Of a stretch of DNA of 64,000 bases, positions 25,575-34,882 are shown one piece after another. The stretch's first letter is position 1; every line of letters begins with the position of its first letter. The DNA is from CAYMEV01 sp964389675 [NCBI: uncultured Candidatus Sumerlaeota bacterium]. GTDB lineage: Bacteria; CAYMEV01. Where the stretch lies: NCBI GenBank assembly GCA_964389675.1, contig CAYMEV010000020.1, forward strand, positions 1 through 64,000. The letters run 5' to 3'. Position numbers and translations under genes: made by a program. The notes under the pieces were generated by a model that was not told where the DNA came from, did not search any database, and saw only the letters and a program-made list of their open reading frames with translations.

Positions 25575-26621
25575 ATGCTATATCAATATTTTTTAAGGAG
25601 ATTTTTACTGATCTTTCCGACATTCCTCGGGGTTACTCTCCTGGTTTTCATGATACTCCAGATAGTCCCCGGGGGCCCGCTGGAACAGGAGATAATGAAG
25701 CTGAAAGCAGGGATGGCCCAGGGCGGAGAGGTTGGAGCAGCCGGAACCATGGACAGGGTAGGGGGCGTTGAGATACCTGAGGCTGCCATGGAGGAGATGA
25801 AGAAATTCTATGGATTTGACAAGCCTATCCCTTACCGTTATGCATCCTGGATATTCAATATCTTCAACTTAAACCTTGGAAGGTCCTATGTATATGCCCA
25901 GCCTGTATGGGAACTGCTTATGAGCAGGATACACATATCTGCATATTTCGGGATAATCGGTTTTCTGCTTTCATACAGCGTGTGCGTTCCCCTCGGGGTT
26001 TTCAAAGCTATCAAGCACGGTTCAGCCTTTGATGCAACAAGCTCGATACTTGTCTTCATCGGCTATTCGATACCGGGTTATGTCCTTGGGCTTGTTCTGC
26101 TGATGCTTCTCGGCGGAGGTTCTTTCTGGGATGTATTTCCCCTCGGGGATTTCAGGTCTTATGACATGTGGGACAGCTTCACACTCTTTGAGAAGATAAA
26201 GGATCAGCTGTGGCATACAGTCCTTCCTGTTATCGCCTATATGATAGGTGGATTTGCGACACTGACCGTTGTAATGAAGAATTCCCTGCTTGAAAACCTG
26301 AGCCAGGATTATGTAAGGACAGCTTTTGCCAAAGGATTATCAGAAAAGAGGGTTATATTCCTGCATACACTGCGAAACAGCCTTATTCCAATAGCAACAG
26401 GCATAGGCGGGCTTCTGGGAATATTCTTTGCAGGCTCATACCTTATTGAAAGGGTTTTTAATATCGATGGGATAGGCATGCTTGGATATATGTCGATACT
26501 TCAGAGGGATTATCCGGTTACTCTTGGTTTTCTGGTCATAGGTACATTGATAAGGCTATTTGGAAACATTGTCTCGGATATGGCTTATGCGGCTATAGAC
26601 CCAAGAATAAGGTTCAGGTAA
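25575..26621 (+). CDS. ABC transporter permease, YejB-like
   Basis: A 348-residue inner-membrane permease with six hydrophobic segments. It is closer to E. coli YejB than to OppB/DppB: it has the long loop after GGPLEQEIM, GFDKPIPYRY, then GGGSFWDVFPL and IGGFATLTVVMKNSLLE, each matching YejB in order. The EAA loop (RTAFAKGLSEK) contacts the ATPases. It follows the binding-protein gene by 15 bases. Confidence 0.93.
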   Translation: MLYQYFLRRFLLIFPTFLGVTLLVFMILQIVPGGPLEQEIMKLKAGMAQGGEVGAAGTMDRVGGVEIPEAAMEEMKKFYGFDKPIPYRYASWIFNIFNLNLGRSYVYAQPVWELLMSRIHISAYFGIIGFLLSYSVCVPLGVFKAIKHGSAFDATSSILVFIGYSIPGYVLGLVLLMLLGGGSFWDVFPLGDFRSYDMWDSFTLFEKIKDQLWHTVLPVIAYMIGGFATLTVVMKNSLLENLSQDYVRTAFAKGLSEKRVIFLHTLRNSLIPIATGIGGLLGIFFAGSYLIERVFNIDGIGMLGYMSILQRDYPVTLGFLVIGTLIRLFGNIVSDMAYAAIDPRIRFR

Positions 26622-26636
26622 GGGAGGAAGGCAGAT

Positions 26637-27701
26637 ATGAAAGAAAAACAAAAGAAAAAAAAGAAGGTTTCCCTTTCAGTTCTACAGAAAAGATTAAAGA
26701 AATTCAAATCAATAAAGAGGGGATATTATTCATTCTTGATCATCTTTGTATTATATTTGTTATCCTTCTTCTTTCCATTGATAATAAATTACAAGGCCCT
26801 TGTTGTAAAATATGAGGGCAAGCTCTATTTCCCCATCTTCCAGTACTATCCCGGCGAAGCATTTGGCCAGGATATAATTGGAGAGGCTGATTACAGGTCA
26901 CTAAAAAAGGAATTCAGCAAAGAAAAAACAGGAAACTGGGTGATTATGCCTTTATACCCCTATGGGCCATATGAATCCCTTATGGGAAAGATAAAGGGCG
27001 AACCGCCGAATGCTCCCACTTCAGATAACTGGTTCGGGACGGATGCAAGCGGCAGGGATGTTTTTGCAAGGATGGCCTATGGATTTAATATATCCCTCAG
27101 CTTTGCAATAATACTTACATTCTTCAACTATACCATAGGTGTCACAATAGGTGCATTACTCGGGTTCTACGGCGGTGTATTCGACATTGTCGCCCAGAGG
27201 TTCATAGAGATATGGTCCGCACTGCCTTTCCTCTATACAGTAATTATCATCACATCGATTATCAGGCCGAGTTTCCTTCTTCTTGTCATTATATTGTCAC
27301 TGTTTGGATGGGTAGGAATGACATACTATATGAGAGGTGAATTCTACAGGGAAAAAGCAAAAGATTATGTTTCCGCAGCTGTATCAATGGGTGCTTCTGA
27401 CAGGGAGATCATGTTCAAGCACATCCTGCCAAATTCCCTGACACCTATAATATCATTCTTCCCCTTTTCAGTTGTGGGCGGAATAGGCTCTCTTGTCTCA
27501 CTTGACTTCCTGGGTTTCGGGCTTGCGCCGCCTACGCCAAGCTGGGGCGAGATGTTCAATACAGGCCTTGAGAATATCTTCAACTGGTGGCTGGTTGCAG
27601 CGCCGCTTTCTGCAATGTTCCTTACCCTTCTCATGGTAGTTTTCGTCGGAGAAGCGATCAGGGAGGCTTTTGATCCAAAAGTATTCTCGAGGTTAAGGTG
27701 A
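26637..27701 (+). CDS. ABC transporter permease, YejE-like
   Basis: A 354-residue inner-membrane permease. A long periplasmic segment between the first two membrane helices contains LVVKYEGKLYFPIF and a large loop before NWFGTDASGRDVFARM, both characteristic of YejE. The EAA loop is SAAVSMGASDREI, and the C-terminus ends GEAIREAFDPKVFSR. The basic, Lys-rich N-terminus is cytoplasmic. It sits 15 bases after the YejB-like gene and 6 before the first ATPase. Confidence 0.93.
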   Translation: MKEKQKKKKKVSLSVLQKRLKKFKSIKRGYYSFLIIFVLYLLSFFFPLIINYKALVVKYEGKLYFPIFQYYPGEAFGQDIIGEADYRSLKKEFSKEKTGNWVIMPLYPYGPYESLMGKIKGEPPNAPTSDNWFGTDASGRDVFARMAYGFNISLSFAIILTFFNYTIGVTIGALLGFYGGVFDIVAQRFIEIWSALPFLYTVIIITSIIRPSFLLLVIILSLFGWVGMTYYMRGEFYREKAKDYVSAAVSMGASDREIMFKHILPNSLTPIISFFPFSVVGGIGSLVSLDFLGFGLAPPTPSWGEMFNTGLENIFNWWLVAAPLSAMFLTLLMVVFVGEAIREAFDPKVFSRLR

Positions 27702-27707
27702 TTTATC

Positions 27708-28724
27708 ATGAAGAAACTAATTGAAATTAATAATTTAAAGACATATTTCAAGACAGAGGGCGGCATAGGAAAGGCAGTTGACGGAGTCGACTTTGATGTT
27801 TTTGAAAAAGAGGTTTTAGGCATAGTAGGGGAGTCAGGATCGGGTAAATCTGTCACTGCTTTATCGATACTCAGGCTTATACCCAATCCTCCGGGGAGGA
27901 TAGTTGATGGAAAGATATTATTCAAAGGTAAAACGGACATACTGAAGCTTCCTTATGATGAACTAAGGAAATTCAGGGGAAGTGAGATATCAATGGTTTT
28001 CCAGGAGCCCATGACATCACTGAATCCTGTTTTTACCATTGGAATGCAGGTTTCTGAAGTCATTATGCAGCATAATGATGTCAGCAAGAAAGAGGCATTT
28101 GACAGGGCTGTTGAAATACTTGACCATGTAGGCATTCCCGTTGCGAGAAAGCGGATGAAGGATTATCCACATCAGTTTTCTGGAGGGATGAGACAGAGGG
28201 TCATGATTGCAATGGCGCTTGCATGCAATCCTTCACTGCTTATTGCTGATGAACCGACTACAGCTCTGGATGTTACAATCCAGGCACAGATAATAGACCT
28301 CATGCTTGAGATAAAAGAAAAAAGGGAAGAGGCCGCAATGATACTCATTACCCATGACCTTGCTGTAATAGCTGAAACATGCCAGAGGGTAATAGTCATG
28401 TACGGCGGTAAGATCCAGGAAATAGCAGAGGTAAACGAACTTTTTTACAATCCCCTTCACCCCTATACAAAAGGGCTTCTAAAAGCAATACCCAATCCCA
28501 TTAAGAAAAAGGAGAGGCTGGAGGTAATAAAGGGAATGGTCCCCAATATCCTTGATATGCCTGTGGGTTGTAAATACTGCACAAGATGCGATAAGGCCAT
28601 GAGCCATTGCTGCAATATCGAACCTCCGCTGATTGAGCTTGAAAATGATCATTTTGTCAGGTGCCACCTTTACTCAGATGATTCATCAATGAATACCGAG
28701 CAAAACAAAAACATAGAAAATTGA
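27708..28724 (+). CDS. Peptide ABC transporter ATP-binding protein, OppD/DppD type
   Basis: A 338-residue ATPase. Walker A is GESGSGKS (about 42-49), the Q-loop is in [12 protein letters not shown], the signature is FSGGMRQR, and Walker [13 protein letters not shown] is followed by the His switch in LITHDL. The C-terminal oligopeptide-type extension ([13 protein letters not shown] and a Cys cluster [14 protein letters not shown]) may hold an Fe-S cluster, as in some DppD proteins. In E. coli the Yej system has a single fused ATPase; here this and the next gene supply the two halves. Confidence 0.94.
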   Translation: MKKLIEINNLKTYFKTEGGIGKAVDGVDFDVFEKEVLGIVGESGSGKSVTALSILRLIPNPPGRIVDGKILFKGKTDILKLPYDELRKFRGSEISMVFQEPMTSLNPVFTIGMQVSEVIMQHNDVSKKEAFDRAVEILDHVGIPVARKRMKDYPHQFSGGMRQRVMIAMALACNPSLLIADEPTTALDVTIQAQIIDLMLEIKEKREEAAMILITHDLAVIAETCQRVIVMYGGKIQEIAEVNELFYNPLHPYTKGLLKAIPNPIKKKERLEVIKGMVPNILDMPVGCKYCTRCDKAMSHCCNIEPPLIELENDHFVRCHLYSDDSSMNTEQNKNIEN

Positions 28725-28737
28725 CAGGGGAAGAAAG

Positions 28738-29742
28738 ATGAAAAGCAATATATTATTAGACATTAAGAACCTAGCGGTCAGATATCCAATTTTTGGTGGC
28801 ATACTCCAGAAAAAGATTGCAGAAGTAAGGGCTGTTGATGATATTTCGTTCAAAATGCATGAGGAGGAGGTGCTCGGGATAGTCGGTGAATCAGGCTGCG
28901 GAAAGACAAGTGCAGGAAGGGCTATCATCAATGTCCTTAGATTATCTGCCCCGGATGTTGAGGTTGATGGGGAGATATGGTTCTATTCAAAGGAAGGCCC
29001 TGTAGAGCTTACGCTACTTGATAAAAAGGAGATCAGGCCATACAGAAAAGAGATGCAGATGATATTCCAGGACCCTTATTCATCATTGAATCCAAGAATG
29101 ACAGTTGGCCAGATTATTGAAAACCCTCTTAAGATACATACAAAGATGAACAGGAAGGAAAGGCTTGACAGGGTGGTATATCTTCTTGAAAAGGTCGGAA
29201 TGCATGCTGAGCAGACATACAGGTACCCCCATGAATTTTCAGGTGGCCAGAGGCAGAGGATAGGAATAGCAAGAGCCCTGGCTACCAATCCAAGGCTTAT
29301 AATTGCTGATGAGCCTGTTTCAGCACTGGATGTATCCATACAGGCACAGGTGATCAATCTGCTGAATGATCTGAAAGCGGAATTCCATCTGTCATACATG
29401 TTTATAGCTCATGACCTTTCTGTGGTTAAGCATATTTCTGACAGGATAACAGTGATGTATCTCGGCGATATAGTAGAGATAGGCCCTGCAGATGATGTTT
29501 ATGACAATCCCATTCATCCCTATACCAAAGCACTTATTTCTGCTGTTCCTATTCCAGACCCGAAAAGGGCTCAGGAAAAGAGGAGGCAGATACTGACAGG
29601 AGAGATACCGAATCCTCTGGCAAAACCTTCTGGCTGCGGATTCAGGACAAGATGCCCAATAGCCAGGCCTGACTGTGCCCTGAATAAACCCGGGCTTGTA
29701 GAAAAAGAAAATGGCAGGCTTGTTGCCTGTCCTTATGTATAG
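28738..29742 (+). CDS. Peptide ABC transporter ATP-binding protein, OppF/DppF type
   Basis: A 334-residue ATPase. Walker A is GESGCGKT (about 53-60), the Q-loop is MIFQDPYSSLNPRMTV, the signature is FSGGQRQR, and Walker B LIIADEPVSALD precedes the His in FIAHDLSVV. The C-terminus carries HPYTKALISAVP and the CGFRTRCP element of the oligo-HPY domain. It is the last gene of the transporter operon and is followed by a strong GC-rich hairpin. Confidence 0.94.
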   Translation: MKSNILLDIKNLAVRYPIFGGILQKKIAEVRAVDDISFKMHEEEVLGIVGESGCGKTSAGRAIINVLRLSAPDVEVDGEIWFYSKEGPVELTLLDKKEIRPYRKEMQMIFQDPYSSLNPRMTVGQIIENPLKIHTKMNRKERLDRVVYLLEKVGMHAEQTYRYPHEFSGGQRQRIGIARALATNPRLIIADEPVSALDVSIQAQVINLLNDLKAEFHLSYMFIAHDLSVVKHISDRITVMYLGDIVEIGPADDVYDNPIHPYTKALISAVPIPDPKRAQEKRRQILTGEIPNPLAKPSGCGFRTRCPIARPDCALNKPGLVEKENGRLVACPYV

Positions 29743-29751
29743 ATAGTTAAT

Positions 29752-29785
29752 GCCAGCCAGGCAGGCATCTGCCGGCCTGGCTGGC
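29752..29785 (+). terminator. GC-rich hairpin after the peptide transporter operon
   Basis: The arms GCCAGCCAGGC (29752-29762) and GCCTGGCTGGC (29775-29785) pair perfectly over 11 bp. An inner GGC/GCC step follows with one mismatch. No T-run follows, so it may slow or protect transcripts instead of being a classical intrinsic terminator. It is notably GC-rich for this region. Confidence 0.6.
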
Positions 29786-29814
29786 CTGTCAGATTGATAC
29801 GGGTATTTCATTAA

Positions 29815-30879
29815 ATGGTTAAAATGATTAAACACAGGTCAAAAAAGGCTGGATTATCTCCAGGAAGCATTGTATATGTCGGCAAAGAAGCCGGAACTGC
29901 CATATCCCTTTCAATGATTGATTATGACGATGAAAACTGCAGGGAAACCAGGCTAAAAAAAATAGAGGACTTCTTCCCCAGTATAGATTCAAAAACAATA
30001 AAGTGGATAAATATAGATGGAATTCATGATACAAGCATTATTGAGAAAATGGGAGAGCGGTTTAATATTCATTCCTTAATTCTGGAAGATATATTGAACA
30101 CCTATCAAAGGCCAAAGATTGAGTTTTTTGATGATTATATCGTGATAATAATCAAAATGATATCTTTTGACAGCAGTACAGATAATGTTGAATCTGAACA
30201 GATCAGCATTATAGGGGGTGCAAATTATGTTGCAACCTTTCAGGAGAAGCAGGGGGATGTTTTCGACCCTCTGAGGGAAAGGATAAGAAGCCATAAAGGC
30301 ATAATCAGAAGCAGCAGGCCTGAATTTCTCTGTTATTCCCTGCTGGATGCAATTATTGATAATTATTTTATTGTCCTTGAAAATATCGGCGAAAAAATAG
30401 AGATACTGGAAGAAGAACTCATGGATAACGCTGATTCTGCAACTCTAAACAGAATTTATAAACTGAAAAGAGAAATATTATCTTTGAGAAAATATATCTG
30501 GCCAGTCAGAGAGATCATCAAAAAGATAGATAATATGGAGTCTTTCTATTTCACAACCCACACAAAAAGCTACTTCAGGGACTTGTATGACCATACTATC
30601 CAGGTTATTGACTCGGTAGAGACTTTCAGGGATATGATATCAGGAATGCTTGATCTTTATTTAAGCAGTATAAGCCATCGAATGAACCAGGTAATGAAGG
30701 TGCTTACAATTATAGCAACTATTTTTATACCACTGACATTCATTGCAGGGATATATGGCATGAACTTTGAGTACATGCCTGAGCTTAAATGGCCTTTCGG
30801 TTATTTCGGCATACTGGGAATCATGGCTTTGACTGCCCTTGTAATGGTTCTATATTTCAAAAAGAAAGAGTGGCTTTAG
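29815..30879 (+). CDS. corA: Magnesium/cobalt transporter CorA
   Basis: A 354-residue CorA-type divalent-cation channel. The long cytoplasmic N-terminal domain ends in an extended helix, followed by two C-terminal membrane helices. The selectivity motif YGMNFEYMP lies between them near residue 322. The C-terminus is basic (YFKKKEWL). It has no strong ribosome site; AUG at 29815 is the first in the frame. It overlaps the convergent OlsA-like gene by 4 bases at the 3' ends. Confidence 0.95.
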   Translation: MVKMIKHRSKKAGLSPGSIVYVGKEAGTAISLSMIDYDDENCRETRLKKIEDFFPSIDSKTIKWINIDGIHDTSIIEKMGERFNIHSLILEDILNTYQRPKIEFFDDYIVIIIKMISFDSSTDNVESEQISIIGGANYVATFQEKQGDVFDPLRERIRSHKGIIRSSRPEFLCYSLLDAIIDNYFIVLENIGEKIEILEEELMDNADSATLNRIYKLKREILSLRKYIWPVREIIKKIDNMESFYFTTHTKSYFRDLYDHTIQVIDSVETFRDMISGMLDLYLSSISHRMNQVMKVLTIIATIFIPLTFIAGIYGMNFEYMPELKWPFGYFGILGIMALTALVMVLYFKKKEWL

Positions 30880-31658
30880 CCTGGATTTTTATTTCTAAGA
30901 TAGGATTCCTTTATTAGGCTGTATGATTCTGCTGAAATTTCCTTTCGCGATTTATAGGATGCCGGATCCAGGATACCTGTTATCTCAATCTCAACGTCAA
31001 TAGACCCGGATTTAAGCAGAGCTGTCAGATGGGGGAAAAATGTCATTTCATCATACCAGTAGATAATATCTCTGTTCTTATTGTCTACAGGGTTATTTTC
31101 AACCTTCCTGTAGTTCAATGTAATCAGCAGGATTTTCTTTCCTGATCCGAAAATACACTCTATAAGCCCTGATTTGAACGGTAATACGGTATCTCCGTTA
31201 GATGATGTGGCTTCGGGAAACAGGACGACCTGCACGCCTTTAGACAGAAGATCCCTTATTTCGGATAATTCCAGCCTTATATTCTCATAATTGACCCGGT
31301 CAACGAATATGCTGCCTGCAGCCTTTGAAAGCCCTCCTAAAAATCTGGTATCCTTAATTTCAAACGATGTAATAAAAGTGGATGGCAGTGCTGATGACAG
31401 TACTAAAATGTCAAGATATGACAGATGGTTGCTAAGAACAAGGTAATTGTCCTCAAGATCAATATTAGAGCTGTTTTTGAGCTTTGTCTTTATGCCAAGA
31501 TTCCACAGCGCTAATTTTGATACTGTTGAAAGGTTATCTGCCAGCCTTATAAGCCTGTTTGCCCTGTCTTTTTTAAGAATATTAATAAAGGCAGATGTTA
31601 CTGCATAGTAGATAATGATAGATATAAGCATTATCAGCTTGAATGGAAACAGGAGCAT
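30876..31658 (-). CDS. 1-acyl-glycerol-phosphate-type O-acyltransferase (PlsC/OlsA-like)
   Basis: A 260-residue membrane-associated acyltransferase. An N-terminal hydrophobic segment is followed by the catalytic HX4D motif in SNHLSYLD (about 73-80) and the second block FVDRVNYEN, with FPEATSSNG as the substrate-binding FPEGT-type block. It starts 2 bases after the stop of an OlsB-like N-acyltransferase. That pairing is typical of ornithine- or glycine-lipid synthesis, where this enzyme adds the second acyl chain. A phospholipid role is the alternative. Confidence 0.86.
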   Translation of the reverse strand: MLLFPFKLIMLISIIIYYAVTSAFINILKKDRANRLIRLADNLSTVSKLALWNLGIKTKLKNSSNIDLEDNYLVLSNHLSYLDILVLSSALPSTFITSFEIKDTRFLGGLSKAAGSIFVDRVNYENIRLELSEIRDLLSKGVQVVLFPEATSSNGDTVLPFKSGLIECIFGSGKKILLITLNYRKVENNPVDNKNRDIIYWYDEMTFFPHLTALLKSGSIDVEIEITGILDPASYKSRKEISAESYSLIKESYLRNKNPG

Positions 31659-31660
31659 AT

Positions 31661-32527
31661 CTATTCAAGCCTTTTTGATATGGAAGCAGGCAGTTTTTCT
31701 ACATCCAGTATCGTAAAGTAGTCAACACAGCGGAATGCCCTGTCTAATGCAGGATCACCACATATATAGGCTCCATGCCTGAGATAGCCCTTCAATAGCG
31801 GAGGTATAAGCTCCTTTGCCTTTGAAACTAAAAGCAGGCCCGGGTCTGACTTTAATTTACTGTAGAAATTGCTGTGTTTTTTTAATATGAATTTCTTTTT
31901 TGGGAAGACATCAAATATTTCTGAATCAGGCCTGTATTGATCGAGATAATATGACAGGTTGGCAATAATTTGCGGGTCTGTGCTTTTAATGCTGGTAAGC
32001 CCGAAAAGGTACCTTGATTCGCTTGCCTTGATATAATCGTATATTCCTTTCCATAGCAGGGCTATTACCATGCCGTTTCTTGAGAAGGGATCGATACATG
32101 CCCTGCCCAGTTCGAGTTTTGAATCAGATATATTTTTTATATTGCTTATATCAAACTCCGATTCAGAGTAGAAAGTATCAGAGTAAGCAGAGCTGTTCAG
32201 TCTATATGTGCCCACGCAGGTGTTGCAGGCTTTGTCTATTATCATAAGATGATCGCAGATAAAGTCGTATTTGTCTATGTCGATGCCCCACAGAAGCCTC
32301 TTTTTAAGAAGTTCATTGTAAAACACCCGGAATCTGAGCTTCAGCACAGCCTTAAGGTCAGAGTAATTTTCAGCCGTTTTTATTATATAGTTCCTCTTAT
32401 TAATATATAATTTAATTTTTGGCTCAAATTTTTTAATCCTGAACCTTAGAGGATTAAACATGGCATTTTTGTAATAAGCTATTTCCTTAAACGGCAGGGT
32501 AATTATCTTAGTAACACCTGGTACCAT
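31661..32527 (-). CDS. OlsB/GlsB-like N-acyltransferase (GNAT, hemolysin-type)
   Basis: A 288-residue protein of the Acetyltransf_5 group. The order KLRFRVFYNELL, DKYDFICDHLMI, VGTYRL, FYSESEFDI, ELGRACIDP, LLWKGIYDYI and FGLTS follows that of OlsB proteins, which transfer a 3-hydroxyacyl group from ACP to the alpha-amino group of ornithine (or glycine/serine in Bacteroides). It lies directly upstream of the O-acyltransferase, so the two would make an aminoacyl membrane lipid. The amino acid used cannot be told from sequence. Confidence 0.82.
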   Translation of the reverse strand: MVPGVTKIITLPFKEIAYYKNAMFNPLRFRIKKFEPKIKLYINKRNYIIKTAENYSDLKAVLKLRFRVFYNELLKKRLLWGIDIDKYDFICDHLMIIDKACNTCVGTYRLNSSAYSDTFYSESEFDISNIKNISDSKLELGRACIDPFSRNGMVIALLWKGIYDYIKASESRYLFGLTSIKSTDPQIIANLSYYLDQYRPDSEIFDVFPKKKFILKKHSNFYSKLKSDPGLLLVSKAKELIPPLLKGYLRHGAYICGDPALDRAFRCVDYFTILDVEKLPASISKRLE

Positions 32528-32716
32528 ATGTCAAAGCACACCTCTTTTTCAATCTACTTAGTATATACCTCAATTTATTTTTTGTTAATAAAGTTTTTGC
32601 TTTATTTTTGTTTTTTTATTTTTTGACTTTTTTATTAAGCAAAATTATCATCATTTTCATTAATTCACAATTGATAAGGTTTAATTCTACAGGATACTAG
32701 GATATGGAGGAATGTA

Positions 32717-32986
32717 ATGTCGCTGAATGAATTTCTCAGGCAAAAGAGAGATCAGCTTGATGATGTAGACAGGCAGATCACAAAGCTTCTTGAAAAGAGG
32801 TTTGAGCTTTCTACAATGGTTATAAAGAAAAAAAAGGAAAATGGAATGGATGTTTATGATGCTGACAGAGAAAATGATATATACAATAATATTAGGAATG
32901 AACAGAGAAAATTCCTGAGGGATAACTCCCTGAGAGCCATCTTTGAGAGGATCCTTGACGAGTCAAGAAGGACCGGGCTTGAATGA
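32717..32986 (+). CDS. Chorismate mutase, AroQ type
   Basis: An 89-residue all-helical protein that converts chorismate to prephenate. The AroQ pattern RDQLDDVDRQITKLLEKRFEL near the N-terminus, KKKKENGMDVYDADREN in the middle and FERILDESRRTG at the end keep the spacing of the Arg, Lys and Glu active-site residues. As a stand-alone short AroQ next to DAHP synthase it may also act as the allosteric sensor for that enzyme. GGAGG precedes the start. Confidence 0.92.
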   Translation: MSLNEFLRQKRDQLDDVDRQITKLLEKRFELSTMVIKKKKENGMDVYDADRENDIYNNIRNEQRKFLRDNSLRAIFERILDESRRTGLE

Positions 32987-33013
32987 ATAATATAACAGGA
33001 AGGAAAATCTGAA

Positions 33014-34036
33014 ATGGTAATAGTATTTAACAAAAACGTTGATCCGTCTGATGTAGAGAAGGTAATCAAGAAGCTGACTGACCTGGGTTTAAATATACAT
33101 AAATCAACCGACGATATGCGTATAATTATAAATGTTCTGGGTGATAAAAGGGGAAAGGACCTTTCAGATATTGAAACAATGAAAGGAGTCCTTGGTGTCC
33201 ACAGGATAACTGAACCATTCCTGAAGGCAGGAAGGGAATATAAGGAAGAAGATACAATTGTCAGAGTCGGTGAAGAGGCTATAGGAGGAAAAAGAGATAT
33301 AACAGTCATAGCCGGGCCCTGTACAATTGAAAGCCATGACCAGCTTTACCAGACAGCCAGGGCACTTCGAAAAAGAGGTGTGAAGATACTTCGGGGAGGC
33401 GCCTTTAAGCCAAGGAGTTCACCCTATTCCTTCCAGGGACTGGGGTTTGAAGGCCTGGAAATAATGAAGGAAATAGCGGATGAACTTGAAATGTACACAA
33501 TTTCTGAGCTTCTTGATATAAGGGATCTTGATCTGTTTATGGACAGAATAGATATTATACAGGTCGGAGCAAGAAATATGAATAATTATCCCCTGTTAAA
33601 AGAGCTTGGCGGTATAAAGCACCCTGTTCTCCTGAAACGGGGTATGGCAGCGACAATTGAAGAATGGCTCCTGGCTGCTGAATATATACTGGTTCACGGG
33701 AATCCTAATGTAATCCTTTGTGAGAGGGGTATAAAGAGCTTTGAGCCATTGACACGTTTTACTCTTGATCTGGCTTCCATTGCAATAGTAAATAAAAAGA
33801 GCCATCTGCCTGTTATTGTTGATCCAAGCCACAGTTCGGGCAAGAGGGATCTTGTAATCCCGATGGCGAAAGCAGCTATAGCTGCAGGAGCCCAGGGAAT
33901 AATGGTTGAAGTACATATAAATCCAAAGAAGGCTGTATGTGACGGGTCTCAATCATTATATCCCGACCAGTTCCTGAACCTTATGGATGAAATAGAAAAG
34001 ATTGCTTCAGCTATTGGCAAAGCAATACAATACTGA
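33014..34036 (+). CDS. aroF: 3-deoxy-7-phosphoheptulonate (DAHP) synthase, class I beta
   Basis: A 340-residue enzyme for the first shikimate-pathway step (PEP plus erythrose-4-phosphate). An N-terminal ferredoxin-like regulatory domain (about 1-80) precedes the KDSA-type barrel with AGPCTIES, KPRSSPYSFQGLG, the metal-binding Cys/His (IAGPC, DPSHSSGKRD) and VEVHINP. This architecture is the Thermotoga type, feedback-inhibited through the N-domain. It starts 27 bases after the chorismate mutase gene. Confidence 0.95.
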   Translation: MVIVFNKNVDPSDVEKVIKKLTDLGLNIHKSTDDMRIIINVLGDKRGKDLSDIETMKGVLGVHRITEPFLKAGREYKEEDTIVRVGEEAIGGKRDITVIAGPCTIESHDQLYQTARALRKRGVKILRGGAFKPRSSPYSFQGLGFEGLEIMKEIADELEMYTISELLDIRDLDLFMDRIDIIQVGARNMNNYPLLKELGGIKHPVLLKRGMAATIEEWLLAAEYILVHGNPNVILCERGIKSFEPLTRFTLDLASIAIVNKKSHLPVIVDPSHSSGKRDLVIPMAKAAIAAGAQGIMVEVHINPKKAVCDGSQSLYPDQFLNLMDEIEKIASAIGKAIQY

Positions 34037-34053
34037 CAGGGAGTGATGAATAT

Positions 34054-34815
34054 ATGCAGGAAGGATCAAGCTATAAAATTCAGCATAAATTAAAAACAAA
34101 ACAGGGAAAGCTGGGTTTATACAAGTCTCTTGTGTACGGGGAAGGCAGCTTCCCGGGATTTTTATACTTTGAGGTTTTAACCCTGATGTTTTCGAATATC
34201 CCCGGAGCCCTTGGCATATTTCTAAGACAGGTCTTCTACAGACCGTTTTTTAAAAGGATAGGCAGGGGTGTTGTATTTGGGAGAAATATAGTCATACGCC
34301 ATCCGAAAAGGATCGAAATAGGGGATAATGCTGTTCTTGATGACAATATCCTTCTTGACGCAAAGGGATCGGATAATTCAATACATATAAATAATAATGT
34401 ATATATCGGAAGAAATTCAATTATATCATCAAAAAACGGCAATATCACTCTCGAAGATGGTGCTAACATCGGCCACAACTGTCTGCTTTTTTCTTCCTAT
34501 GACCTTAGAATAGGCGCAGGAAGCATGATAGCTGCATATACACATATACTTTCAGGCGGAGAGTATGATTACAGCAGCCCGGAGCCATTTTGCATGCAGG
34601 TGGGAAAAACTCCGAAAAAACCCACTGTAATTGGCAGAAACTGCTGGCTTGGGAGCAATGTAACGGTCATCAGTGAGAAAAGCATTGGAGACCATTGTGT
34701 AATAGGGGCAAAGAGCCTTGTTTCAAAAGATGTCCCGCCGGATAGCCTGGCTTTCGGTACCAGGATCAAGGTATATAAGAATATACAGATCCTGGATAAA
34801 GATCAGAACAGCTGA
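34054..34815 (+). CDS. Hexapeptide-repeat acyltransferase
   Basis: A 253-residue left-handed beta-helix protein. Imperfect hexapeptides run from about residue 85 to 235 (VVFGRNIVI, IGDNAVLDDNILLD, NVYIGRNSII, IGRNCWLGSNVTV, IGDHCVIGAKSLV). Such enzymes transfer acetyl or other acyl groups from CoA to sugars or amino compounds. The N-terminal 80 residues contain a hydrophobic patch (FLYFEVLTLMFSNIPGALG), resembling surface-polysaccharide acetyltransferases. It follows aroF by 17 bases. Confidence 0.88.
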   Translation: MQEGSSYKIQHKLKTKQGKLGLYKSLVYGEGSFPGFLYFEVLTLMFSNIPGALGIFLRQVFYRPFFKRIGRGVVFGRNIVIRHPKRIEIGDNAVLDDNILLDAKGSDNSIHINNNVYIGRNSIISSKNGNITLEDGANIGHNCLLFSSYDLRIGAGSMIAAYTHILSGGEYDYSSPEPFCMQVGKTPKKPTVIGRNCWLGSNVTVISEKSIGDHCVIGAKSLVSKDVPPDSLAFGTRIKVYKNIQILDKDQNS

Positions 34816-34882
34816 TTTTGTACCTCTTTTATGCTGGCTGAACATAATAAAATAAATAGTGTCTTATAAAGGAGAGATTCCT

